Shown here: positions 7,937-15,921 of the stretch, in pieces
Numbering within the stretch: the stretch's first letter is position 1
Layout: every line of letters begins with the position of its first letter
NCBI GenBank assembly: GCA_021159005.1
Contig: JAGGSN010000049.1
Coordinates: 1 to 37,565, forward strand
DNA: 37,565 bases
DNA from: Candidatus Zixiibacteriota bacterium
GTDB taxonomy: Bacteria; Zixibacteria; MSB-5A5; UBA10806; 4484-95
Direction of reading: 5' to 3'
Program-made: the position numbers and the translations under genes
Notes under the pieces: generated by a model
The model's database searches: none
Told to the model about the DNA's origin: nothing
The model's input: the letters and a program-made list of their open reading frames with translations, nothing else

Positions 7937-7965
7937 AAGTTAATAATTTAACAATGTGTTGTCAA
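7937..7965 (-). promoter_or_regulatory. Probable minus-strand promoter upstream of the Lnt-like gene
   Basis: On the minus strand, TTGACA (7960-7965) is followed after 17 bases by TAACTT (7937-7942). The ten bases around the -35 (ATTTTACTTGACAACAC) are identical to those of the ferredoxin promoter at 16996-17001. The rest of the 7718-8101 gap holds no gene that I can support; the leader would be over 200 bases. Confidence 0.5.
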
Positions 7966-8101
7966 GTAAAATCAACGAGTTATTAAATCTTGCGAATTAC
8001 AGCAGATAATGGGCTTGCGGTTTTCTAAGCAGTTGTTAATACAGCTTTTATTAATGTTTAGCTGACACTCTTGCGCCACTGTTTACTTTTGTTGATAATA
8101 A

Positions 8102-8674
8102 CTAATCTGCTAATCGTCTTCCATACTCAAAAGCCTCAACCAATGCTTTTTTATCTGAGGATGCTTCACCGATATTTAAGCTCTTAGTTCGATATTTCAG
8201 TTCAAATATAATTTCCATACCAGTCCAGATAAAAAATGCCCTCATTACTTTTAGTGAAGCCTCGAATTTGCCGTAATCGCCGGCAACAAGTATTATCCCG
8301 CCTTTTTTCCCCTTAAATAACGGCTCTTTGAATGTTTGTTTATCGGGATTTGTGAAATCGGCGGGACGCAGACAATTACATCTGTCTATAAAAGCTTTTG
8401 TCTGAGCCGACACAGAATCGAAATATACCGGCGAGCCTAAAATCACAGCTTTGCTTTCAGCCATTTTTTCGTATAGAGAATAAGCATCGTCATGGAAAAA
8501 ACAGTAATCCGGTTCTGGAGATTTTCCACAGGCTTGACAGGGCAATATGTTCATCTCATTAAGACGGTAAAACCGCTTCTTGTATCGGCCGGCTGTCGCC
8601 CCTCGCAAAGCCTCTTTAATGAGTATATCGGTTGAACCGGAGGGTGTCGCCGAACCCGAAATGCCGATAATCAT
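8102..8674 (-). CDS. Flavodoxin-fold NAD(P)H-dependent FMN reductase, iron-sulfur flavoprotein-like
   Basis: The product is 190 aa. It begins MIIGISGSATPSGSTD, the FMN phosphate-binding loop of the FMN-reductase/flavodoxin family. GSPVYFDSVSAQTKAFIDR forms the flavin ring-binding region. Cysteines at 46, 49 and 58 resemble the 4Fe-4S motif of iron-sulfur flavoprotein (Isf), but the expected third cysteine of the CxxCxxC core is missing, so cluster binding is doubtful. Its ATG overlaps the TGA of the upstream DUF5683 gene by one base, so the two are translationally coupled in an operon with the lipid kinase. The substrate is unknown; electron transfer or quinone reduction is plausible. Confidence 0.85.
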   Translation of the reverse strand: MIIGISGSATPSGSTDILIKEALRGATAGRYKKRFYRLNEMNILPCQACGKSPEPDYCFFHDDAYSLYEKMAESKAVILGSPVYFDSVSAQTKAFIDRCNCLRPADFTNPDKQTFKEPLFKGKKGGIILVAGDYGKFEASLKVMRAFFIWTGMEIIFELKYRTKSLNIGEASSDKKALVEAFEYGRRLAD

Positions 8675-9378
8675 CAGAAATTATATGTAAGGGTTAATTC
8701 AATCATATCGTTTCGGGGAACAGCATGCACCTCGAATACTTTATCATTCTGGTCGAAACCAGCCATATGAGCGTCAACATAAGCATCGAACATTGATATA
8801 AATAAAGTTAAACCAGTAAGCCATAAATTCAAATTGCGTATATCCCGATTCTTTTCATACAGATAAAATTCTTTCGCTTGGTAGTCGGGGTCAGCCTGAT
8901 AAAACTGATAATCAGTTGGCGAACAGTCCCTAAATCCTCCGATTAAGGAAGTCATCCCAGCGGGATTTTGAAAATTCCGTTGATTGTTATCCATTTTTAT
9001 CCAGTATTTACGCGCCTCATTTACGAAAAATAGTTCTAATCCGCTGTAGATAACGTACTTTATATATTTCCTGTTATATAATTGCCCCCAGCCTGGTATA
9101 ATGGCTGATCTAATAAGAGCGCCAGTTGGCCAGGGTTTGCTAATTATTTCCAATGAGTCGGAATATGTTTTATTCCTAAAAACTGTTTTTGTCGGACTTG
9201 AAACCGAACTGATTAACTTATTATCAGAGATATAGTTTTCCGATGAAAGCGAATCTATTTGAGTCTCGGTTGAATCTTCGGCGTTGGCCGGAGGCGATAG
9301 GAAATGTAATTCTTTGGCAGAAACAGTTGACACAGCGATTAGCAGTAAAATCATTATCAAAAGATAATTCTTAATCAT
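8674..9378 (-). CDS. DUF5683 family exported/membrane protein
   Basis: The product is 234 aa: a signal peptide (cleavage near TVSAKE), then a Ser/Asp-rich linker to about residue 80. The C-terminal half has the DUF5683 pattern: SAIIPGWGQLYNRKYIKYV, an EKNRDIRNLNLW segment and FDAYVDAHMAGFD. The family is common in Bacteroidetes and related phyla; its function is unknown. The longest frame begins with TTG at 9381, but the ATG at 9378 is the better start. It overlaps the end of the lipid kinase gene by eight bases and shares one base with the following flavoprotein gene, so the three form a tight operon. Confidence 0.85.
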   Translation of the reverse strand: MIKNYLLIMILLLIAVSTVSAKELHFLSPPANAEDSTETQIDSLSSENYISDNKLISSVSSPTKTVFRNKTYSDSLEIISKPWPTGALIRSAIIPGWGQLYNRKYIKYVIYSGLELFFVNEARKYWIKMDNNQRNFQNPAGMTSLIGGFRDCSPTDYQFYQADPDYQAKEFYLYEKNRDIRNLNLWLTGLTLFISMFDAYVDAHMAGFDQNDKVFEVHAVPRNDMIELTLTYNF

Positions 9379-10279
9379 CAACTGTTTTTACTCCGGAAGT
9401 TGTTTTTAGTTTGTTGGCGCTCATCTTTATTGATAATCTTCCATTATTATTGATGAACGTCTCCCCCTCATAATGGACCGGTAATGATTGCTCGGAAAAT
9501 ATCTCCAACTGGCGGCAGCGATATACTTTAACTTCCGGCTGCCTGATATGAGTTCCCTTAATAATTTTTGGCAGTATTGAAAATATTCGAAAGCGATTGG
9601 TTTTCTGAACAATACACACATCAAATTTGCCGTCGTTGGGCAAAGCATTGGGCGTAAGAAAGAATCCGCCGCCGGTGCTTCGGCCGATTCCGATGGCAGC
9701 AAGCATCACCTGTTCCTCAATTTCCAAGCTGTCTATTCTTAGCTTTATATCGAAAGTTGGGAATTTTTTCCATATTTTATATACAGCCAAAAGATAAGTA
9801 ATGATGCCGAGGTTAATATTCGCTTTATTGGCCTCAATAGCTACTTCAGCATCGAATCCAATTCCTATCATATTAAAAAATGGCTGATCATTAAGGATGC
9901 CAACATCGAGTTCGATTTGCTTTCCAAAAGCGGCGGCTTGGCAAATACTGTCGATATCGTCTTTAATTTTAAGTTGTTTGAAAAAACCATTGCCTATACC
10001 TGCAGGGATTACCGCTAATATGGAATTTGAGTTTAACAGACCTGCCGCAACCATATTTACGGTGCCATCGCCGCCCATAGCGGCTATTCTTTTGTAACCG
10101 CATTGTGAGGCAAGACGGGCAATCTCGGAAGCCTGCTGAATATTTTCAGTTATCTTTATATCGGTTTTTACTCCCATTCCGCTAAATTTCTTATCGATTA
10201 CAGGCAGTAAATCTATCGATTTCCCTTTCCCGCTGGAGGGGTTCACAATTAGCATTATTTTTTTTGATTCATAGCTCAT
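9371..10279 (-). CDS. Diacylglycerol kinase-like lipid kinase (YegS/DagK/LCB5 family)
   Basis: The product is about 302 aa with the DAGK catalytic domain. NPSSGKGKS near the N-terminus, GGDGTVN in the nucleotide-binding site and IPAGIGNGF are visible. A beta-rich C-terminal domain contains GIGRSTGGGFFLTPNALPNDG, where family members bind lipid. It phosphorylates diacylglycerol or a related lipid with ATP at the inner membrane. The frame is open to an ATG at 10327, adding 16 residues that do not look like the family. Neither start has a clear SD; I prefer 10279 because MSYESKKIMLIVNP matches typical starts. It heads the operon with the DUF5683 and flavoprotein genes. Confidence 0.9.
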   Translation of the reverse strand: MSYESKKIMLIVNPSSGKGKSIDLLPVIDKKFSGMGVKTDIKITENIQQASEIARLASQCGYKRIAAMGGDGTVNMVAAGLLNSNSILAVIPAGIGNGFFKQLKIKDDIDSICQAAAFGKQIELDVGILNDQPFFNMIGIGFDAEVAIEANKANINLGIITYLLAVYKIWKKFPTFDIKLRIDSLEIEEQVMLAAIGIGRSTGGGFFLTPNALPNDGKFDVCIVQKTNRFRIFSILPKIIKGTHIRQPEVKVYRCRQLEIFSEQSLPVHYEGETFINNNGRLSIKMSANKLKTTSGVKTVDD

Positions 10280-10392
10280 ATCTATAACATAATATTTATT
10301 AAAGCTTCTGTAAACAAATATCGACATTTAACGGTTATTGTGAAAGAAAAGTACCGAACAGGGTATTCTAAACAATAAAGAATGATTGACCG

Positions 10393-11271
10393 ATGAATAA
10401 CAATAATATTATATTAATTATTGAGCAGATTATGGAAGAATTAAATACAACAATAGCTGATGAAATTTTAGCAGAAAACCAGCCCGAGTTCACCGGCCAT
10501 ATCTTGGCGATAGAGATAAATGACTTTATCCCGGCAGGTAAAAAACCGCTTGGAAATCGGTCGCGGGTTATCCCGAATATCCTGCATCTGCTCGATTATA
10601 TAGACAAACATCGAGTAGAGGGCAATTTCTATACTACTCCTGAATTAATGAGAGATTTTCCGGAGATTGTTTCTTTGGTTTCATCCAGAGGTCATGAGAT
10701 AGGATTATGCTGTGATTATCGTGATTCTAAAAACCCAGAAGATTTTCACAGATATAAGGATGAGCTGGAATTAATAATCAACCGTAAAACATGCGGTATT
10801 ATGCTTAAAAGCGACTTAGAAAATGTCTGGCAGCGTCTGAAAATGTTGGCATCAGATGGATTTTATTATTCAGTAACTGATTTCCATTCGGGATATCTAA
10901 AGGATATTTCATTTCGGAAAAAGTTAAAATTCGATAATAATTCTTGTATACATATATTCCCTTCAAGCCGTTTTAAATTTTGGGGTATAAATATCGAATT
11001 TGGCCAACCGGGCAGAATAAGGCTTTATCCATACTGGTTTTTACGGAGATGTTTGCGGCATTTTACACAGCATCACATTCCCGCGATAATAAATTTTCCA
11101 TTGTGGGAATTTGATCCTCATCTGCCAAAACAATCTCTAAATCCGCTGAAAAGCCTAAGAAGCTATGGTAATTTAACCTTAGCGGAATTCAAATTAACTC
11201 AATTGCTGCTGGAGTTCGATTTTGTCCGAATAACCAGATATCTTGATCTGGAAAACTCTGATGATAAATAG
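10393..11271 (+). CDS. Polysaccharide deacetylase-like protein lacking catalytic residues (DUF3473-type C-terminus)
   Basis: The product is 292 aa. The C-terminal half (RLYPYWFLRRC..., then PLWEFDPHLPKQ..., then an SYGNLTL block) aligns with the intact deacetylase at 15023-15865 (RLFPNWFLNR..., LHPWEFDPNQPK...). The fold-level landmarks remain: AIEINDF where that enzyme has SFDIEEYF, GNFYTTPEL where it has ATFFVLGW, and GHEIGLCCDYRD where it has GHEIACHGYDH. Every expected catalytic or metal residue is changed: the first Asp, both His of HxxxH, the RAPSFS loop and the His of HPWE. It is therefore probably not a deacetylase. It sits upstream of the WecB-like gene. No SD is obvious, and an internal ATG at 10432 is possible. 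Confidence 0.8.
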   Translation: MNNNNIILIIEQIMEELNTTIADEILAENQPEFTGHILAIEINDFIPAGKKPLGNRSRVIPNILHLLDYIDKHRVEGNFYTTPELMRDFPEIVSLVSSRGHEIGLCCDYRDSKNPEDFHRYKDELELIINRKTCGIMLKSDLENVWQRLKMLASDGFYYSVTDFHSGYLKDISFRKKLKFDNNSCIHIFPSSRFKFWGINIEFGQPGRIRLYPYWFLRRCLRHFTQHHIPAIINFPLWEFDPHLPKQSLNPLKSLRSYGNLTLAEFKLTQLLLEFDFVRITRYLDLENSDDK

Positions 11272-11364
11272 TGTTGATGCATATTTTCGCTTTACGTTAG
11301 AGGGCATTTAATATTATAATAAATTTAAAACTGACCGATAATAACAGTAAAAGGAGACTGATTC

Positions 11365-12525
11365 TTGTACGCCGGTAAATTAAAAAAAATAGTATTTATA
11401 ATCAATTCGCAGAAGAATCTGATAAAAATATCGCCCGTTATCGATAAATTCTCTCGTTTTTATGATTCGCTTGAGCCTATAATAATCTATACGGGGAAAT
11501 CATTCCCCAAGCAAGAGGCCGGTTATCTTTTCGATCAATTAAGCTTGCCCAAACCAAATATCTATCTAAATGTTAAGTCAGGTCCGTATGCCGAATCCAC
11601 TGCCGGTGTAATGTTTGAAACTGAAAAAATTTTCCCGGAGCTTTCTCCCGATATGGTTGTTGTTATCGGCGGCTCTACTGCGGCTTTAGGAGCTTCCATA
11701 ATTGCTGCTCGTATGGGCATACAAATAGCCCATATTGAGGCTGGTTTGAGATGCCCCGGAAGTATCTTAAGCACAGAAGTAAACAGGAAAATGGTTGACA
11801 GCATTACCAAAAATTTCTTTGTTACCGATGGCGCTGCTCATGCTAATATTTTCAATGCCGGCATACCTGAGGATAGAATATTTTTTGTCGGCAATATCAT
11901 GGTTGACGCTTTGCAAAAATACCTGCCATTTGCGCGTGAATCCAAACTGCTGAAACGACTACATCTAACCTCAAAAAGGTATGCTGTAATGTCATTGCAT
12001 CGTAAAATAAACACTTGCAATTATGATATATTGCGCGGCATTTTATCTGCGGCAAAGCAGATTTCTGAAAAAATTCCTGTCGTTTTCGCCTGTTTCAAGC
12101 GTGTTAAAGGTGAAATAGAGGAAAGCAACCTCAGCCATTATTTCGATGATGCCAGGCTATCCATGTATGTAGTATCAAAATACCCGGATTTCCTTGCGCT
12201 TGAAAGCAATGCCCTGTTTTTAATGACCGATTCCGGAACAATGCAGGTTGAATCGAGCATTCTGGGTATTCCCTGTTTGACCTTGCGCAAAAACACGGAG
12301 TGGATTGCCACGGTTAATGAAGGGACTAATAAAATAGTAGGGCCATTCCCGGAGAAAATTATCGCTTGCGCGGATATAATTCTTACCAGCGATTATACTC
12401 CCGCTGGCATGCCTAAATATTGGGATGGACGCTCTGCCGAAAGAATAACTGATGTTATTGCCAAGTCATTTCCCTTTGAAGATTCATCAACCAGAAAAAT
12501 TAAAACCATTTCTATTTCCGAGTAG
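11365..12525 (+). CDS. Divergent UDP-GlcNAc 2-epimerase-like protein (WecB family)
   Basis: The product is 386 aa with the two-domain GT-B-like fold of non-hydrolysing UDP-N-acetylglucosamine 2-epimerases. Matches include HIEAGLRC with Glu125, TEVNRK with Glu138, RIFFVGNIMVDAL, SLHRK with His212, and a C-terminal TDSGTMQVESSILGIPCLTLR sugar-nucleotide-binding block. Two usual motifs are altered: the N-terminal GTRPE is NSQKN, and the GDTxST motif is GGSTAA, so the aspartate equivalent to Asp95 of E. coli WecB is Gly103. Epimerase activity is uncertain. It starts with TTG, with AAGGAG nine bases upstream. The stop codon abuts the ATG of the following SDR gene, so they are co-translated. Confidence 0.85.
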   Translation: MYAGKLKKIVFIINSQKNLIKISPVIDKFSRFYDSLEPIIIYTGKSFPKQEAGYLFDQLSLPKPNIYLNVKSGPYAESTAGVMFETEKIFPELSPDMVVVIGGSTAALGASIIAARMGIQIAHIEAGLRCPGSILSTEVNRKMVDSITKNFFVTDGAAHANIFNAGIPEDRIFFVGNIMVDALQKYLPFARESKLLKRLHLTSKRYAVMSLHRKINTCNYDILRGILSAAKQISEKIPVVFACFKRVKGEIEESNLSHYFDDARLSMYVVSKYPDFLALESNALFLMTDSGTMQVESSILGIPCLTLRKNTEWIATVNEGTNKIVGPFPEKIIACADIILTSDYTPAGMPKYWDGRSAERITDVIAKSFPFEDSSTRKIKTISISE

Positions 12526-13494
12526 ATGACAAAGATAGTAGTAACAGGCGGAGCTGGATTTATCGGGTCTAATCTGGCTGAACGTTTGATTGAAACCGGC
12601 AGAGAAGTTGTTGTTGTCGATGATTTATCATACGGCAGCCTGACCAACCTGAAATCAGTAATCAACAATGATAATTTTACTTTCATCAAAGGCGATATTT
12701 GTCAGCCGGAAGTTTTAGAAAAAGCCGGCGCTGATGCTAATTGCATTATACACTTGGCCGCCTATAAGATTCCTCGCTATGGTAATGCTCTTAAAACATT
12801 AAATGTCAATAACGACGGCGCTAAGGCTGTGTTTAATTACGGTGCAAAATATAATATTAAAACTATTATCGCTTCCACCTCTGATGTTTACGGTAAAAAT
12901 ACTAATATACCATTTAACGAAAATGATGATCTTGTACTTGGAGCACCATCTATCAGACGGTGGGCGTATGCTATTTCGAAGGCTTTCGATGAGCAATTGG
13001 CTTTGGCGTATTATAATGAAAAAGAGCTGCCAGTTGTGATTTTGCGGTTTTTCGGAAGCTTTGGACCTCATAACCATCGCTCGTGGTGGGGCGGTCCGCA
13101 GGCTGTTTTTATCGAACAAGCCCTTAAAGACAAGCCTATTACTGTTCATGGCGATGGTTGTCAAACTCGCAGTTTCTGCTATGTGAGCGATACTGTGAAT
13201 GGAATAATATTGGCAATGGAAACCAAGGAAGCAGTTGGGGAAGTTATTAATGTTGGTTCGGATCATGAGATATGCATCAAGGATTTAGCCCAAAAAATCA
13301 TTGCTTTAACCAACTCTAAAAGCCAGATTGAATATATACCCTATGAAAGATTCGGCGGCCGCTATGAGGATGTTAGACATCGGGTGCCAGATTTATCGAA
13401 AGCCTATAAGCTGTTTGGCTACAAGCCAACAGTATCGCTTGATAACGGTCTTAAAAAAACAATCGATTGGCAAAAGAGTTTTTATTTAAACTAA
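12526..13494 (+). CDS. NAD-dependent sugar-nucleotide epimerase/dehydratase (extended SDR)
   Basis: The product is 322 aa. The Rossmann motif is TGGAGFIGSN (7-16), with Asp32-Asp33 after the second strand selecting NAD. The active site is STS (117-119) with Tyr148 and Lys152 (WAYAISK). HGDGCQTRSFCYVSD is the conserved substrate-binding block also seen in UDP-glucuronate decarboxylase, dTDP-glucose dehydratase and UDP-glucose 4-epimerase. Exact substrate cannot be told; UDP-hexose 4-epimerase or decarboxylase are the best guesses. Its ATG directly follows the stop of the WecB-like gene, so both probably act on the same sugar nucleotide in glycan synthesis. Confidence 0.92.
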   Translation: MTKIVVTGGAGFIGSNLAERLIETGREVVVVDDLSYGSLTNLKSVINNDNFTFIKGDICQPEVLEKAGADANCIIHLAAYKIPRYGNALKTLNVNNDGAKAVFNYGAKYNIKTIIASTSDVYGKNTNIPFNENDDLVLGAPSIRRWAYAISKAFDEQLALAYYNEKELPVVILRFFGSFGPHNHRSWWGGPQAVFIEQALKDKPITVHGDGCQTRSFCYVSDTVNGIILAMETKEAVGEVINVGSDHEICIKDLAQKIIALTNSKSQIEYIPYERFGGRYEDVRHRVPDLSKAYKLFGYKPTVSLDNGLKKTIDWQKSFYLN

Positions 13495-13562
13495 TTTAAT
13501 GGTTATTTTGATAATAATTATAGCAATTTAAACCTAATAAGGTATTGTCGCTTGGAGGGATC

Positions 13563-14888
13563 ATGCCTAAAACCAAAGAAGAGATTTTAAAGCTTATCCA
13601 TGACAAAAAAATAAAATATATACGTCTCTGGTTTACCGATATACTCGGCTGCCTTAAAGGTATGAGTATAACCCATTCGGAGATTGAGACTGTTTTGAAT
13701 CACGGCCAGGGTTTTGATGGTTCCTCGATTGAGGGATTTGCCCGAATTGAGGAATCCGACCTTATGGCGATTCCTGATCTCGACACTTTTACTATTATTC
13801 CATGGGAGATAAACGGCGAAAAAATCGCGACGCTGTTTTGCGATATTCAGACCCCGAACGGCAAACCGTATGAAGGCGACTCGCGGTATATACTCAGGAA
13901 AGTTGTCGACAGGTTAGCCAAGGATGGTTATACCGCTTATCTTGGTCCTGAAATGGAGTATTTTTACTTCAAGGACTCCAAAGCTCCCCAGATTATGGAT
14001 CATGGCGGTTATTTCGATTATGCCACCGTTGATGAGCCGACCAGGATACGAAAGAAAACAACCAGCGCCCTTGATTCGATTGGCGTTCAAGTCGAATGCT
14101 CTCATCACGAGGTTGCTCCTTCTCAACATGAAATTGACCTCAAGTATCAGGAGGCTTTCAAGATGGCTGACTATGCCATGATTTATCGGCTGGTGGTAAA
14201 GGAAATCGCCGCTTCTGAGGGTTTGTATGCCACTTTTATGCCCAAACCGGTATTTGGCATCAATGGTTCGGGAATGCATGTTCATCAATCTCTTTTTAAG
14301 GGCGGCAAGAACGCCTTTTTTGATAAAAACGAACAATATAATCTTTCTGCAGCTGCCAAGTGTTATGTTGCCGGCCTTCTAAAACATGTTAAGGAGTTTT
14401 GTTTAGTAACCAATCAATGGGTAAATTCATATAAGCGGCTTGTGCCGGATTATGAAGCGCCGGTTTATCTCTCTTGGGGACAGCGCAACAGGTCATCCCT
14501 GATAAGAGTGCCCATGTATCGTGTCGGACGGGAAAAATCCATCAGAATCGAGCTTAGAAGCCCCGACCCGGCTTGCAATCCCTATCTTGCTTTCGCTGTT
14601 ATGCTGGCAGCCGGTTATGATGGCGTTAAAAATAACTATTCTTTATGCGAACCGATTGAGGAAAACATCTTCCATATGAGCAAGGAAGAACGCAAGAAAC
14701 TGAATATCAAAACCTTGCCAAATTCTCTTGAAAATGCGAGGAAGGAATTTGAAAAATCTAAATTGATGAGAGAGGTTTTGGGCGACCATTTATTCGAGAA
14801 GCTTATCGATAATAAAAAGATTGAATGGAGTAGATACCATACCGCGGTAACTAAATATGAAATCGATAATTATTTACCGATTTTGTAG
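13563..14888 (+). CDS. glnA: Glutamine synthetase, type I
   Basis: This 441-aa enzyme joins ammonia to glutamate using ATP and is the main route of nitrogen assimilation. Visible motifs are FDGSSIEGFA, GPEMEYFYF (metal ligands), FGINGSGMHVHQS, the nucleotide site, and NPYLAFAVMLAAG near the C-terminus. The length and lack of the ~25-residue insertion and adenylylation site mark it as GSI-alpha, as in Bacillus and Thermotoga. An upstream in-frame TTG at 13545 exists, but GGAGG four bases before the ATG at 13563 decides the start. It lies between glycan genes, probably as its own unit. Control is likely by feedback rather than by adenylylation. Confidence 0.96.
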   Translation: MPKTKEEILKLIHDKKIKYIRLWFTDILGCLKGMSITHSEIETVLNHGQGFDGSSIEGFARIEESDLMAIPDLDTFTIIPWEINGEKIATLFCDIQTPNGKPYEGDSRYILRKVVDRLAKDGYTAYLGPEMEYFYFKDSKAPQIMDHGGYFDYATVDEPTRIRKKTTSALDSIGVQVECSHHEVAPSQHEIDLKYQEAFKMADYAMIYRLVVKEIAASEGLYATFMPKPVFGINGSGMHVHQSLFKGGKNAFFDKNEQYNLSAAAKCYVAGLLKHVKEFCLVTNQWVNSYKRLVPDYEAPVYLSWGQRNRSSLIRVPMYRVGREKSIRIELRSPDPACNPYLAFAVMLAAGYDGVKNNYSLCEPIEENIFHMSKEERKKLNIKTLPNSLENARKEFEKSKLMREVLGDHLFEKLIDNKKIEWSRYHTAVTKYEIDNYLPIL

Positions 14889-14923
14889 TCGATTAATTAA
14901 CGCTGGCGAATCAGGACGTACCC

Positions 14924-14992
14924 CGCAGCCACAATGTACGCTGGCATCCGTAAGGGTGTATGCAATACACTCCTACTCGCTGTTATGAAAGA
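14924..14992. repeat. Dispersed repeat containing GTAC-CC-AGCCACAA
   Basis: GGACGTACCCCGCAGCCACA resembles GGACATACACCAGCCACA (near 727) and the reverse complement of the sequence near 21910-21935. Its right part, GGGTGTATGCAATACACTCC (14954-14973), forms a small hairpin. There is no coding potential. Confidence 0.5.
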
Positions 14993-15022
14993 TGATTCGA
15001 ATATAACGCTGTGTAATTTATA

Positions 15023-15865
15023 ATGAAAAACATTTTAAGTTTCGATATTGAGGAGTATTTTCAAGTTTCCGGGTTGGAGGCTGGCGTTGACCGGGCTGGT
15101 TGGGATAAGTATGAATCGAGGGTAGAAAAAAGTACCCAAATAATCTTACGGATATTACTAACAAAAAACGTAAAAGCTACATTCTTTGTTCTGGGCTGGA
15201 TTGCCGAAAGATATAAAGAGCTGATTAAAGAAATCGCCGAGCAGGGACATGAAATTGCCTGTCATGGCTACGACCATAAGCTGATATATAATATGCCATC
15301 CGACCAGTTTCGTGATGATATCAAGCGAACTATTGATATATTGGAATCTGTTACCGGCAGGAAAATACAGGGTTATCGGGCGCCGAGTTTCTCTATTTCG
15401 GCGGATGATATCGAACGCTTTAAAATCTTATCCAGACTGGGGATTACATACGATTCATCGCTATTCCCTATGAAACATTTTCGCTATGGCAAAGCGCAGT
15501 CTATACCGTTAAAACCGTTTGATATTAAAAACGGGGACAGGGTTATTTTAAAGGAGTTTCCAATAACTGTCGTTGAGTTTCTGGGAAAGCGGATTCCTGC
15601 CGGCGGCGGCGGTTATTTTCGATTATTTCCCAACTGGTTTCTTAACCGTAATTTTAAAAAAGTAAATAATGATAACAGACCGGTTATAATTTATCTTCAC
15701 CCTTGGGAATTTGACCCTAATCAGCCAAAAATATCCGGGGCAGGTTATGGCAACACTTTCAGGCATTATTTGAATATAGACAAGACTAAGTCCAAACTGG
15801 AAATGGTTTTAGACAGGCTTGAGTTTGGTTCGTTTCAAGATTATATACAATCGCTATCAAAATAA
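15023..15865 (+). CDS. Polysaccharide deacetylase, PEP-CTERM/XrtA-locus type (DUF3473)
   Basis: The product is 280 aa with no signal peptide. SFDIEEYFQVSG at the start carries the catalytic Asp8. ATFFVLGW follows, and the metal-binding His81 and His85 lie in GHEIACHGYDH. RAPSFSI (119-125) and YLHPWEFDP with His226 complete the site. The C-terminal DUF3473 block marks the subfamily found in exosortase/EPS loci. It removes N-acetyl (or O-acetyl) groups from an exopolysaccharide precursor or polymer. All expected residues are present, unlike its degenerate relative at 10393-11271. There is no SD before the ATG. The IPTL-CTERM protein at 6166-6978 supports an exosortase system elsewhere in the genome. 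Confidence 0.93.
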   Translation: MKNILSFDIEEYFQVSGLEAGVDRAGWDKYESRVEKSTQIILRILLTKNVKATFFVLGWIAERYKELIKEIAEQGHEIACHGYDHKLIYNMPSDQFRDDIKRTIDILESVTGRKIQGYRAPSFSISADDIERFKILSRLGITYDSSLFPMKHFRYGKAQSIPLKPFDIKNGDRVILKEFPITVVEFLGKRIPAGGGGYFRLFPNWFLNRNFKKVNNDNRPVIIYLHPWEFDPNQPKISGAGYGNTFRHYLNIDKTKSKLEMVLDRLEFGSFQDYIQSLSK

Positions 15866-15866
15866 A

Positions 15867-15885
15867 AGGGAGCATTACGCTCCCT
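15867..15885 (-). terminator. Hairpin between convergent genes
   Basis: A perfect 7-bp stem, AGGGAGC with GCTCCCT, surrounds ATTAC. On the minus strand it is followed by TTTTATTTT, so it best terminates the beta-barrel gene; it starts two bases after the deacetylase stop. Confidence 0.75.
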
Positions 15886-15921
15886 GTGATTATCAACAAC
15901 AGCTTTAGGTCTGAGTTAATC

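Noticed and set aside
12799-13266. 155-codon minus-strand frame
   Set aside because: Antisense to the SDR gene, which has an intact active site; no recognisable protein.
13914-14336. 140-codon minus-strand frame
   Set aside because: Antisense to glutamine synthetase.
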